In this document: one piece after another, positions 24,011-32,276 of the stretch
Layout: every line of letters begins with the position of its first letter
Numbering within the stretch: position 1 is the stretch's first letter
DNA from: an uncultured Bifidobacterium sp.
GTDB lineage: Bacteria; Actinomycetota; Actinomycetes; Actinomycetales; Bifidobacteriaceae
Direction of reading: 5' to 3'
Assembly: GCF_945269915.1 (NCBI RefSeq)
Contig: NZ_CALYOY010000024.1
Location: forward strand, 1-35,330
DNA length: 35,330 bases
Made by a program: the position numbers and the translations under genes
Notes under the pieces: model-generated
The model's database searches: none
What the model saw: the letters and a program-made list of their open reading frames with translations, nothing else
Told to the model about the DNA's origin: nothing

Positions 24011-25675
24011 ATGCCTGCAGAAATCAACAGAACGGCACTGCCGAAACCGGCTCCTTCACAACCAGGAAGCGCGGAAAGAGGAACACGGATTGGGCATCGA
24101 CCCCTGACCCTGCCTGAACCCGGCCTGCGAATACGCGATGACTGGCTGGCCCGCGCCTTGTTGAACTTCGCCTCGGACGGCCCCGATGCCCTCATGCACG
24201 CCAGTCTCATGGGATCGGACTGCCCGTTGGAACTCTGCCAGACACTATGGGCAATATCACCCAACCCAACCGGGCCGGTCTCCGCACGGGCATCCCAGGC
24301 CCGAACACGACTGGACCGAGCCTTCATCCAGGGGGCCATCCGTTGGGGCAGACAGATAAACGGCAAGGATATGGACCGTTTCCGCCGCGTCAGCACCAAC
24401 TGGCGGTATCGCTTGGAACCCTTGCGGAACTGGGACGAGGACAGGCTGAAAGGATCCATGACCGACGATGGAACCCTGTGGGTACTGACACCATCGACGG
24501 ACTGTTGGCCCTCCCAGCTCGACGACCTCTCCCAACGCTCGGACTGGGCCCCTCCCCTCTGCCTCTGGGGAAGAGGCAACAAGGAGAGTCTGATCAGTTG
24601 CGCCAAGCCCGTGGCTGTCGTCGGTTCCAGGACCTGTGACCTCTACGGGAGCTATATCGCCCAGGAGATCGGCAGACAGGCGGCGGCCCAGGGTCACCTG
24701 GTTGTCTCCGGCGGTGCCATGGGGGCCGACGCCCAGGCGCATTGGGGTGCCCTGTCCGCCCGCCGGGACCATGATGGGGATGAGGTGGGTTCGACTGTCG
24801 CGGTATTCGCGGGTGGAATGAAACGTATGGGACCTTTACGGAACCGGGACCTCTTCCAGTCCATGGAGCGAGAGTGTGGGGCCTTGATCAGCGAGATGCA
24901 TCCCGAAACAATACCGGAAGGGCGCCGTTTCCTCCTGCGCAACCGGATCATTGCCGCCCTCTCCTCAACGATTGTGGTGGCCCAGGCCCGACACCGGTCA
25001 GGGGCTCTCAACACGGCCAACTGGGGAGCCGAGTTGGGCCGTGAAGTCTACGCCGCCCCGGGGCGGATCGACACTCCGGAAAATATCGGTTGCAACCATC
25101 TGATCCATCAGGGGAAAGCGACCATCCTCATTTCCGCGACCGACATAACCGGCCTGTGTCATCCTCCGCATCACCCCGGAACCGATCCCGTGATTGGCTC
25201 CTTCCGGTCAGCCGATCTTTCGGAGGAAGACATTCGGACCAAGAGCATGATAAAGGATGCCCCAACAGCAACCGTCGGCCTCGTGTCCGAGAAGAACCAG
25301 CCCCTTGGTGAGGGGCTTGCAGACAAGGCGGGAGCCGGGACGACCAACAGGGAAGCCAAGGAAGAGGTACCTCCGGTTGAGGAGATCCCACCTGCCCTGG
25401 AATACCTGATTGGACCAGGCCGTCATGTCCATGAAGATCTGGAGGACGCAATCCTGAATGCCTTGCGGTCATGCCGGAAAGAAGGCGAGACCGCCACCGT
25501 TGACGCCCTGACCAAGAGGCTGACGGGGACTCCCGCCCTGGATCAATCTGCCTCTCCCTGGGGCGGCAGAGTCCAGTCGGTGATACGCCACCTTGGCCGT
25601 CTGGAAATCGAAGGAAGGATCGAGACCATCAACGGGGTCGTGCATGCCGTCGAGCAGAATCAGGCACACCATTGA
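24011..25675 (+). CDS. dprA: DNA-processing protein DprA (extended form)
   Basis: 554 residues, longer than the usual 290-400. The central Rossmann-like DprA domain is clear: KPVAVVGSRTCDLYGSYIAQEIG (about residue 200), VVSGGAMGADAQAHWGAL, TVAVFAGGMKRMGPLRNRDLF, GALISEMHP, GRRFLLRNRIIAALSSTIVVAQA, SGALNTANWGAELGREVYAAPG and GCNHLIHQGKATILIS. The N-terminal 190 residues are a helical region. The C-terminal 170 comprise a disordered stretch, then a winged-helix-like end (RHLGRLEIEGRIETINGVVHAV). DprA loads RecA on incoming single strands. It starts one base after comM ends. Its last 16 bases overlap the convergent gene at 25660. Confidence 0.93.
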   Translation: MPAEINRTALPKPAPSQPGSAERGTRIGHRPLTLPEPGLRIRDDWLARALLNFASDGPDALMHASLMGSDCPLELCQTLWAISPNPTGPVSARASQARTRLDRAFIQGAIRWGRQINGKDMDRFRRVSTNWRYRLEPLRNWDEDRLKGSMTDDGTLWVLTPSTDCWPSQLDDLSQRSDWAPPLCLWGRGNKESLISCAKPVAVVGSRTCDLYGSYIAQEIGRQAAAQGHLVVSGGAMGADAQAHWGALSARRDHDGDEVGSTVAVFAGGMKRMGPLRNRDLFQSMERECGALISEMHPETIPEGRRFLLRNRIIAALSSTIVVAQARHRSGALNTANWGAELGREVYAAPGRIDTPENIGCNHLIHQGKATILISATDITGLCHPPHHPGTDPVIGSFRSADLSEEDIRTKSMIKDAPTATVGLVSEKNQPLGEGLADKAGAGTTNREAKEEVPPVEEIPPALEYLIGPGRHVHEDLEDAILNALRSCRKEGETATVDALTKRLTGTPALDQSASPWGGRVQSVIRHLGRLEIEGRIETINGVVHAVEQNQAHH

Positions 25676-26007
25676 CAACGATCCAGATCGACCACCCAGC
25701 CAGGTTGACCCGCGTTCTCGTCACGGGCGGGGGGAACAAAGACCACACCCTCGGATTCCAGCAGAGTACGCTGCCGGTCAGGCCCACCGAAGGCGAAACC
25801 GGGAGCCAGGGAACCATCCTTAAAAACGACCCGATGACAGGGAATCACGCCGGGTTCAGGATTGGAATGGAGGGCGAATCCGACGAACCTGGCATTCCTG
25901 GGTCGACCTGTCAGGGCCGCTATCTGACCGTACGTGGCCACCTTGCCAGAAGGTATGCGTCTGACGACCTGATACACCAACTGCGAAAAGGACTGCTCGT
26001 GAGCCAT
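25660..26007 (-). CDS. Minimal MGMT-family DNA alkyltransferase-like protein (Cys retained)
   Basis: 115 residues from ATG 26005-26007 (MAHEQSFSQLVYQVVRRIPSG); the frame stays open to TTG 26058. It is the DNA-binding/active-site domain of O6-alkylguanine-DNA methyltransferase alone: IPSGKVATYGQIAALTG, NARFVGFALHSNP, then the active-site motif IPCHRVVFKDGSLAPGFAFGG. Stand-alone proteins of this size (ATL) usually have PWHR and cannot remove the methyl group. Here the acceptor Cys is present (PCHR), so real repair activity is possible. The C-terminal tail includes DENAGQPGWVVDLDRCQWC. It converges on dprA with a 16-base overlap and diverges from sdhA. Confidence 0.85.
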   Translation of the reverse strand: MAHEQSFSQLVYQVVRRIPSGKVATYGQIAALTGRPRNARFVGFALHSNPEPGVIPCHRVVFKDGSLAPGFAFGGPDRQRTLLESEGVVFVPPARDENAGQPGWVVDLDRCQWCA

Positions 26008-26137
26008 GCACCCATTGTCTGCATGCAAAGGGACAAGCCTGACTTGACGGACCAGCAATCAACGACCCTACCGACAATCCCCCGAATCACCGAATCCGGG
26101 GTGTTCCCTATCAAAGGGTTGTGAGAATATCTGTTTT

Positions 26138-28084
26138 ATGAGTCCCGCCACAATCAAGAGCCACTATGAGGCCATCATCGTAGGTGCCGGGGCCGCCGGC
26201 ATGTCAGCAGCGCTGAGTCTGTCCCGCTCCCTCCGGAAGAATCACCATGAGGGCCAGGAAACACCTTCGATCCTGGTCATTTCGAAGCTGCAACCCCTTC
26301 GTTCCCACACCGGGTCGGCCGAGGGCGGCATCGCAGCCAGCCTGGGCAACGAGGAGCAGGACGATTGGCACTGGCACTATTACGACACCATCAAGGGCAG
26401 CGACTGGCTGGCCGACCAGGATGCCGTCAGGATACTGGCCAGCGAAGCCCGGAAAACGGTGATTCGCCTGGAGCACGAGGGTGTGGCCTTCTCCCGGCGG
26501 GAAGACGGCCGTATAGCCCAACGCAAGTTCGGCGGGCACACGTCTGAGTTCGGCGGGAAACCAGTCAAGCGCGCCGCCTACGCGGCAGACCGCATAGGCC
26601 ATCAGATTCTGCACGCCCTCTGGCAGCAGTGCGTACAGATGGGGGTGACCTTCGCCGAGGAATGGTATGTGACGGATCTGGTCCTGGACGGGATCAAGGT
26701 TCCAGATACCGATTCTCCGGCTGAGGAACAGCGCAAAGACGGGGAACACGAAAGCGCCCCCCTGACCAATCCCTGTGCGAAGGCACGCGGCCTGGTGGTC
26801 CTGGACACCCACACCGGTGAGACCCATGCCATCTCGTCCGACACCATCATGCTCTGCACCGGAGGTGCCGGCAGGCTCTTCCATACCACCTCCAACTCCT
26901 GGGACCTCACCGGGGACGGTATGGCCCTGGCCCTGAAAGCCGGGTTGCAGCTGGAAGACATCGAGTTCATCCAATTCCACCCGACAGGACTTGGCCATAC
27001 CGGCATCCTCCTCTCCGAGGCATCCCGCTCAGAGGGCGGAATTCTGCGCAACTCCCAGGGCAGGGCCTTCATGCAGGACTATGCACCCGGGCATGGCGAC
27101 CTTGCCGCCAGGGACGTGGTCAGCCGGTCCATCATGGCCGAGATCGACGCCGGCCGCGGGGTGGCCGACCCCAAGGATCCGAACGGTCCACGGAACTGCG
27201 TATGGCTGGACATGAGGGGCATCGGCGAGGAACGAATGAAGACCCTCCTCCCCCAGGTCTATGAGACCATCCGCCGCTTTGCCGACCTGGACCCCACCGT
27301 CGATCTGATCCCCATCAAGCCGACCGCCCACTACACGATGGGGGGTATACCGATCACCACCCAGGGCCAGGTCTACAAGTGGGCGGATGGTCGGCGTTGC
27401 CCGGTCGAAGGCCTCTATGCTGCTGGAGAGTGCTCCTGCCTGAGTGTCCACGGCGCCAACCGGTTGGGGGGCAACAGCCTCCTGGATGCCTGTCTTTTCG
27501 GCACCAGGGCCGGGGAGGCCATGGCCGAACAGGTCACCTCCGCCCTATCAGGAAAGAGCACGGCCCAATCCGGTGACACGCGTTCACTGGAACAGACCCT
27601 GGCCACAAGGCGGTCGGTCATAGACCGCATCCTGGACGACTCGCCATCCGAATCAGATCATGCCCAAGCCCCGGATACGAACCCGAACGGCGACACCAAT
27701 GCCTACCAGGTCATGCAAACCCTGGGTGGTGTGATGGAGGATGCCGTGGCCGTCCGCTGCGATCAGAAGAGCATCGCCAGGGCCGAGGAAGAAGTGGCCG
27801 ACCTGGACCAGACGGCACAGGGCCTGAAAGCGCACAGCCCGGACGCGGCCTTCAACCACGAGTTGACCGCCATCATGGAAATCGACAACCTGCTGACCCT
27901 GTCCGCCGCGGTATTGTCCGCAAGCGACAGCCGAGAGGAATCACGCGGCGCCCTTTTCCGCAGGGATCACCCTGAACGGGATGATCAACACTTCCTCGTC
28001 CACTCCATGGTCGACCGGGAAGGCAGGGTGGACTGGCAACCGGTTCACATCGTCGACATGCCCCCCAGCGGACGGCAGTACTGA
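26138..28084 (+). CDS. sdhA: Succinate dehydrogenase/fumarate reductase flavoprotein subunit
   Basis: 648 residues. FAD-binding start [20 protein letters not shown]; the covalent-FAD histidine motif [17 protein letters not shown] (equivalent to RSHT in E. coli SdhA/FrdA); [27 protein letters not shown]; the catalytic-Arg region [27 protein letters not shown]; and [23 protein letters not shown]. These favour SdhA/FrdA over L-aspartate oxidase. It interconverts succinate and fumarate. A polar insertion of about 30 residues lies near 190-215. ATG 26138 has no clear ribosome site. The matching iron-sulfur gene is 3.2 kb downstream, separated by two sugar-related genes. No membrane-anchor gene (sdhC/D) is visible. 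Confidence 0.92.
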   Translation: MSPATIKSHYEAIIVGAGAAGMSAALSLSRSLRKNHHEGQETPSILVISKLQPLRSHTGSAEGGIAASLGNEEQDDWHWHYYDTIKGSDWLADQDAVRILASEARKTVIRLEHEGVAFSRREDGRIAQRKFGGHTSEFGGKPVKRAAYAADRIGHQILHALWQQCVQMGVTFAEEWYVTDLVLDGIKVPDTDSPAEEQRKDGEHESAPLTNPCAKARGLVVLDTHTGETHAISSDTIMLCTGGAGRLFHTTSNSWDLTGDGMALALKAGLQLEDIEFIQFHPTGLGHTGILLSEASRSEGGILRNSQGRAFMQDYAPGHGDLAARDVVSRSIMAEIDAGRGVADPKDPNGPRNCVWLDMRGIGEERMKTLLPQVYETIRRFADLDPTVDLIPIKPTAHYTMGGIPITTQGQVYKWADGRRCPVEGLYAAGECSCLSVHGANRLGGNSLLDACLFGTRAGEAMAEQVTSALSGKSTAQSGDTRSLEQTLATRRSVIDRILDDSPSESDHAQAPDTNPNGDTNAYQVMQTLGGVMEDAVAVRCDQKSIARAEEEVADLDQTAQGLKAHSPDAAFNHELTAIMEIDNLLTLSAAVLSASDSREESRGALFRRDHPERDDQHFLVHSMVDREGRVDWQPVHIVDMPPSGRQY

Positions 28085-28195
28085 TACCCCTACCAAGAGC
28101 ATTGATGCCGCCTTACAACACGGCCAACCCCATCCTGACTTCAGACACCGTCCGGACGGACCTGCGGGTGAAAGTCGTAGGGCAACACACCACAC

Positions 28196-28224
28196 TTGTT
28201 TTCATCTATTAACTCAGTTAACAT
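28196..28224 (+). promoter_or_regulatory. Putative promoter and operator of the ROK gene
   Basis: TTGTTT (28196-28201) and TAACAT (28219-28224) are 17 bases apart. The perfect 13-base palindrome TTAACTCAGTTAA (28209-28221) sits in the spacer and touches the -10. It lies about 90 bases before the ROK start, in an AT-rich patch unlike its surroundings. Autoregulation by the ROK protein is inferred. The rest of the 229-base gap after sdhA shows nothing else. Confidence 0.45.
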
Positions 28225-28313
28225 TCTCTTGTCGGAAGCGGCACAGGAAGGTGCCTCGATACCATTCAGAGGCGAAGGACCGACCGCGACGCAATAGATG
28301 CGAGGAGGTATCG

Positions 28314-29564
28314 ATGCCCGGCTCAGGATCCAGCCCCTCGCAAGCCCTTGTTTCCGAATCCAACCGTTCACGGATCCTGTCCCACCTCTACCGCTACGGT
28401 GCCAGCTCCCGGGCGAAGATAGCCAAAATCCTGCATCTGACACCGGCGGCCATCACCAAGATCACCGCCCACCTCATCGATGAGGGTCTGGTTGAGGAAA
28501 GCGGCCCGGCCAAGCATGGGACCTCTCGCGGCGGCAAATCCATAGACTTGAGGCTGAACAAGGCGGCCTTCCATGTCATTGGCGTCAAATTCGCCCGAAG
28601 CCTCGTCCAGATAGGCGTATTCGACCTCTCCGGCGCACGAATCAGTCTGATGGACCTGCCGACCGTGGACGAAACCAAGATCCAGGACACCATCCGTGCA
28701 ATCCACAGCACAATCGAGGGACTCCTGAACGAGGACCGCACAATCGTGGCCATCGGCATGGCCGTACCCGGCCCTTACCTCCGCACGGTGGGACGCACCG
28801 CAGTGGTCTCGTCCATGCAGGAATGGCGCAAGATCAACTTCCGGCGGGAATTCGAACAGAGCTTTTCCGTGCCCGTCTTCATTGAGCAGGATGCGCGTGC
28901 GGGGGTCTTGGCGGAGCACCTCTTCGGCGACAACCTGGACTGCGAAAACATGGCTTACTACCTACTGGGGGAAGGCATAGGGCTGGGGGTCCTGGAAGCG
29001 GGCCAACTCGTCAACGGGGCCCTTGGCGTAGCCAGCGAACTGGGCCATGTGTCCATAGACATCAACGGGCTGCCATGCGACTGCGGCAACCGCGGATGCC
29101 TGGAACTCTACTGTTCAGCGGTGGCCATACACCGTGACGCCATCGAGGAGGGCATAATCGCCGGAGCCGAATCCATGACACACCGTCAGGTCTGCAGCGC
29201 CCTGTTCGAGCAGGCGGACAAAGGCGATCCCAAGGCCGTGAAGGAGATTGAAAAAGCGGGTCGGTACCTGGGCTATGGCTGCGTGACCATCATCAACACC
29301 TTCAATCCCGAGCGCATCGTCCTGGGTGACATCATCTCCGCGGCCGGTAAACCTTTGCTGAGGGCCGTTCAGGATGTGGTCGACGAGCGGGTGGTGCCCG
29401 AGCTCAACGACTCCACCTCCATCGTCCTCTCCTCCCTGCCCACTGATGCCATCGTTTCAGGCGCAGCCGCAGTGGCCATCACCCAGTTCCTTGCCCAACC
29501 CACCCTCTTCGGCCATCTGGCCCGGACACGGGCGGGAACCGGTCCCTCAGATGGGCCGACATGA
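28314..29564 (+). CDS. ROK-family transcriptional regulator (NagC/XylR-like)
   Basis: 416 residues from the ATG at 28314, which has a very strong ribosome site (GAGGAGG). N-terminal winged helix: ESNRSRILSHLYRYGASSRAKIA then LTPAAITKITAHLIDEGLV. The ROK domain follows (VIGVKFARSLVQIGVFDL, AIGMAVPGP, FIEQDARAGVLAE, LGEGIGLGVL) with the zinc motif GLPCDCGNRGCLELY (C-x-C-G-x-x-G-C). The phosphate loop of true ROK kinases (D-x-G-G-T) is absent, so it is a regulator and not a sugar kinase. It is followed 154 bases later by an AGE-superfamily isomerase gene, its likely target. Confidence 0.9.
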   Translation: MPGSGSSPSQALVSESNRSRILSHLYRYGASSRAKIAKILHLTPAAITKITAHLIDEGLVEESGPAKHGTSRGGKSIDLRLNKAAFHVIGVKFARSLVQIGVFDLSGARISLMDLPTVDETKIQDTIRAIHSTIEGLLNEDRTIVAIGMAVPGPYLRTVGRTAVVSSMQEWRKINFRREFEQSFSVPVFIEQDARAGVLAEHLFGDNLDCENMAYYLLGEGIGLGVLEAGQLVNGALGVASELGHVSIDINGLPCDCGNRGCLELYCSAVAIHRDAIEEGIIAGAESMTHRQVCSALFEQADKGDPKAVKEIEKAGRYLGYGCVTIINTFNPERIVLGDIISAAGKPLLRAVQDVVDERVVPELNDSTSIVLSSLPTDAIVSGAAAVAITQFLAQPTLFGHLARTRAGTGPSDGPT

Positions 29565-29602
29565 TGCCCCGCGAACCGGTCATGGACTTCTTCCATATCA
29601 GG

Positions 29603-29614
29603 GCAAGGCCTTGC
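29603..29614. repeat. 12-base perfect palindrome between the ROK and AGE genes
   Basis: GCAAGGCCTTGC lies 39 bases after the ROK stop and about 105 bases before the isomerase start. It could be a second regulator site, but it is short and may be chance. The rest of this 154-base gap holds only the ribosome site AAAGG at 29707-29711. Confidence 0.25.
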
Positions 29615-29718
29615 ATCCAAAGCAGGGGAACCAGGCCATCTCAGAGCGCCCCTCGACGTCAGCGGTTGGACGATGCACGTCCGCCGGCAACAGTGCCAGG
29701 AAACAGAAAGGCAACGTA

Positions 29719-30954
29719 ATGAACAAGAATCCCAGGTATGAGCTTGGCTCCGAGGCCAACCGCATCTTCATGGCCTCGGAAACATATGAACTCCTCGACT
29801 TCGGACGAGGCTTCCCCGCCGCGCAGGGCGGTTCAGGCTGGCTGGACGACAAGGGCGGAATCGACCCGTCCCATGGCATCCAGACTTGGATCACCGGCCG
29901 TATGACCCATGTCTACGCCATAGGCAGCCTGTTGGGCTACCCCGGTGCCGAAAACCTGGTCGATGCAGGTCTGCGTGGCCTGACCGGCATCCTTCATGAC
30001 GACGACAATGGTGGTTGGCATCCCTCCATCCTGGCGGACGGCAGCCCGGAACCCGACAAGGTCTGCTATTCCCATGCTTTTGTGATCCTGGCCGCCTCCT
30101 CAGCCCTGCTGGCAGGCAGACCGGGAGCGCGTAAGCTCCTGAACGAAGCCCTGGACACCTTCAACCGGTACTTCTGGGACGAGGAGACCGGCTTGGCCGT
30201 AGACACCTGGAACACGGATTTCTCGCGACTCGATCCCTACCGTGGCCTCAATGCCAACATGCACACCACCGAAGCCTTCCTGGCAGTAGCCGATGCAACC
30301 GGCGACAACACCTACCGACAGCGCGCCGGACGAATCATCGACCATGTCATCGAATGGGCCAAGGGCAACAATTGGAGAATTCCTGAGCACTTCACCAGCC
30401 AGTGGGCACCAGATCTGGAGTACAACGAGGACAGGAAGGACGACCAGTTCAAGCCCTATGGAGCCACGCCGGGTCATGGCATCGAATGGGCCCGGTTGAT
30501 TGTGCAGTGGGCCCTGAGCACCTTCGCCAACAAGGCAGCCATACAGCCCTACGTGGATGCCGCCGAGCACCTCTTCGGGCAGGCCGTCGCCGACGGGTGG
30601 AATGCCGGAGGCACCACAGGCCTGGCCTACACCACGGATTGGGAAGGGCGGCCCGTGGTTACGGACAGGATGCATTGGACCCTGGCCGAGGGGATCAATA
30701 CCGCCGCCACCCTGGCCGAGGTGACCGGTAAGGAGGAGTACCGTACCTGGTATGCCGACTTCGTCCAATACACCGACCAGTACCTGATCGACCATGATGG
30801 CGGATCATGGTTCCACCAACTCAATCAGGACAACAAGGTCATCGACACGGTCTGGCCCGGCAAGTCGGACCTCTACCATGCCTTCCAATCCACCCTGATC
30901 CCCTTCAATGACCCGGCGGTATCCATCTGCACCGCAATCAGGAACGCCAAGTAG
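29719..30954 (+). CDS. AGE-superfamily sugar isomerase (mannose isomerase / YihS-like)
   Basis: 411 residues from ATG 29719 (GAAAGG upstream), forming an (alpha/alpha)6 barrel by family. Residues at the positions used by E. coli YihS are present: Arg61 in TGRMTHVYA, His181 in NANMHTTEAFLAV, His253 and Glu256 in PGHGIEWARL, and His387 in KSDLYHAF. Length and spacing match the aldose-ketose isomerases (mannose isomerase, sulfoquinovose isomerase YihS), so it probably interconverts a 2-epimeric aldose and ketose such as mannose/fructose. N-acylglucosamine 2-epimerase is less likely. It follows a ROK regulator. No transporter or sulfosugar gene is nearby, so the substrate is open. Confidence 0.85.
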   Translation: MNKNPRYELGSEANRIFMASETYELLDFGRGFPAAQGGSGWLDDKGGIDPSHGIQTWITGRMTHVYAIGSLLGYPGAENLVDAGLRGLTGILHDDDNGGWHPSILADGSPEPDKVCYSHAFVILAASSALLAGRPGARKLLNEALDTFNRYFWDEETGLAVDTWNTDFSRLDPYRGLNANMHTTEAFLAVADATGDNTYRQRAGRIIDHVIEWAKGNNWRIPEHFTSQWAPDLEYNEDRKDDQFKPYGATPGHGIEWARLIVQWALSTFANKAAIQPYVDAAEHLFGQAVADGWNAGGTTGLAYTTDWEGRPVVTDRMHWTLAEGINTAATLAEVTGKEEYRTWYADFVQYTDQYLIDHDGGSWFHQLNQDNKVIDTVWPGKSDLYHAFQSTLIPFNDPAVSICTAIRNAK

Positions 30955-30988
30955 ACATACCGGGCATGCCACATCGGCAAACGAACAT

Positions 30989-31024
30989 CCGCCTCTCACC
31001 CATGAGCCCTTTGGGGAGAGGCGG
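30989..31024 (+). terminator. Hairpin after the sugar isomerase gene
   Basis: CCGCCTCTC (30989-30997) and GAGAGGCGG (31016-31024) form a nine-pair perfect stem with an 18-base loop. It starts 35 bases past the isomerase stop. No T-tract follows, so terminator strength is uncertain. Confidence 0.5.
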
Positions 31025-31244
31025 AATCGTATGGTCAGTGGCCATCCACGCAGAGTCCACCATCAGGACCAGGCTAATCAACATGTGACCGGACGACCCC
31101 GGTGGATTCCGTCTCGCGAAGCAGACAAGACAGGTCATGCTGAGGGGACTTGACCGACCAGACCATTAGAATATGTGCAGGGTTTATTTCCGCCTTCGCG
31201 AAAGGGACCGCCAGCGCATGCAATCGGATTGGAGCAGAGAAGTC

Positions 31245-32225
31245 ATGGAACCAGAAGGTGCCGAGCCAGCAGTGGCAATCTCCACCGGAACCGGTGACCA
31301 TGCCTCAGGGACACACATCAGCACCGATTCCAGCGTCACCATCCGCGTAGCCAGGTTCACGCCCCGTCAAGGTAGGTCCGGCCGCTCTGCCTCCAACCCC
31401 TTCGCCTCATCCTCGTCCCCCTCCCCCTTCGGCTCCAGACCGGGACGCCCACGTGGCAAGCGTTGGACCCAGGAATACCGGATTCAGACCGCACACGAAC
31501 AGACCATCCTGGACTGCCTGCTGCAAATCAAACGCGAGCAGGACCCGACCCTGAACTTCCGCTACTCCTGTGGTCACGGCATGTGTGGATCGGATGCCGT
31601 ACTGATCAACACGACACCCACCCTCCTGTGCACCGCCACCGTGGGAGACTTCGCCAAGGTACCCGCCGAGGAGACAGGCCATGGAGGTGACCAGGACCGG
31701 GGCTTCCGCCGGACCGGTCGAACCGGAGCGGTTCAATCCAGACCGGAGGGCCCTCAGCCGAAACGAACGGGCTGGTTAGGGGTCATCGACATCAAGCCCC
31801 TTCCCGGCTTTACCCCCCTGCGTGACCTGATCGTCGACACCGACACCATGTTCGACCAGATCCGTCGCTTCCATCCATACCTGCGCGATGATGCTGAGCC
31901 GGATCCAGACAGGGAGAACCTGCAGACCCCGGCCCAGCTCTCCAGGTTCGAGTTGCTCAGCAATTGCATCGCCTGCGGCATCTGCGAGGGCTCCTGCCCG
32001 GTCTACGCCGGTGGCGAGGCTTTTGCCGGGCCGGCCGCACTGATTGCCGCTTCGCGGTTCATCAACGATTCGCGTGACGGGCACAGCCAGGAACGCCTGG
32101 ACGACATCAACCAGGAGGACGGCATCCTGGCCTGCGAGTCCGTTCGCGCCTGTTCACGCCAGTGCCCCAGGGGGATTGACGTGGGCGAAGAGATGTGGCA
32201 GCTGGTCGAGGCCGTCAATCGTTGA
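31245..32225 (+). CDS. sdhB: Succinate dehydrogenase/fumarate reductase iron-sulfur subunit
   Basis: 326 residues from ATG 31245 (AGAGAAG upstream); ATG 31173 in frame lacks a ribosome site. [2Fe-2S] motif YSCGHGMCGSDAVLI, with LLC closing the site; the third ligand is Asp, as in E. coli SdhB. [4Fe-4S] motif CIACGICEGSCP and [3Fe-4S] motif with CSRQCPRGID are complete, and KPLPGFTPLRDLIVD is typical. It carries electrons from the flavoprotein. It is longer than the roughly 240-residue norm because of an N-terminal polar tail, a Ser/Pro/Arg-rich insert before the ferredoxin core (about 31366-31460), and a Gly/Arg-rich linker between the two Fe-S domains (about 31680-31770). Confidence 0.9.
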   Translation: MEPEGAEPAVAISTGTGDHASGTHISTDSSVTIRVARFTPRQGRSGRSASNPFASSSSPSPFGSRPGRPRGKRWTQEYRIQTAHEQTILDCLLQIKREQDPTLNFRYSCGHGMCGSDAVLINTTPTLLCTATVGDFAKVPAEETGHGGDQDRGFRRTGRTGAVQSRPEGPQPKRTGWLGVIDIKPLPGFTPLRDLIVDTDTMFDQIRRFHPYLRDDAEPDPDRENLQTPAQLSRFELLSNCIACGICEGSCPVYAGGEAFAGPAALIAASRFINDSRDGHSQERLDDINQEDGILACESVRACSRQCPRGIDVGEEMWQLVEAVNR

Positions 32226-32260
32226 CGGGCCATATGTGGCCCTTTGTGAGCACCAGACGT

Positions 32261-32276
32261 TAGAGTGGTCATTATG
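32261..32276 (+). promoter_or_regulatory. -10 element placed for a leaderless mRNA
   Basis: TAGAGT (32261-32266) fits the TAnnnT -10 pattern and lies seven bases before the ATG at 32274. No ribosome site precedes that ATG. A transcript starting at or next to the start codon is therefore plausible. No convincing -35 was found. Confidence 0.35.

Noticed and set aside
31560-31640. Missing third cysteine in the SdhB [2Fe-2S] site (CGSD)
   Set aside because: E. coli SdhB has the same Asp at this position, so it is a normal variant and not a defect.
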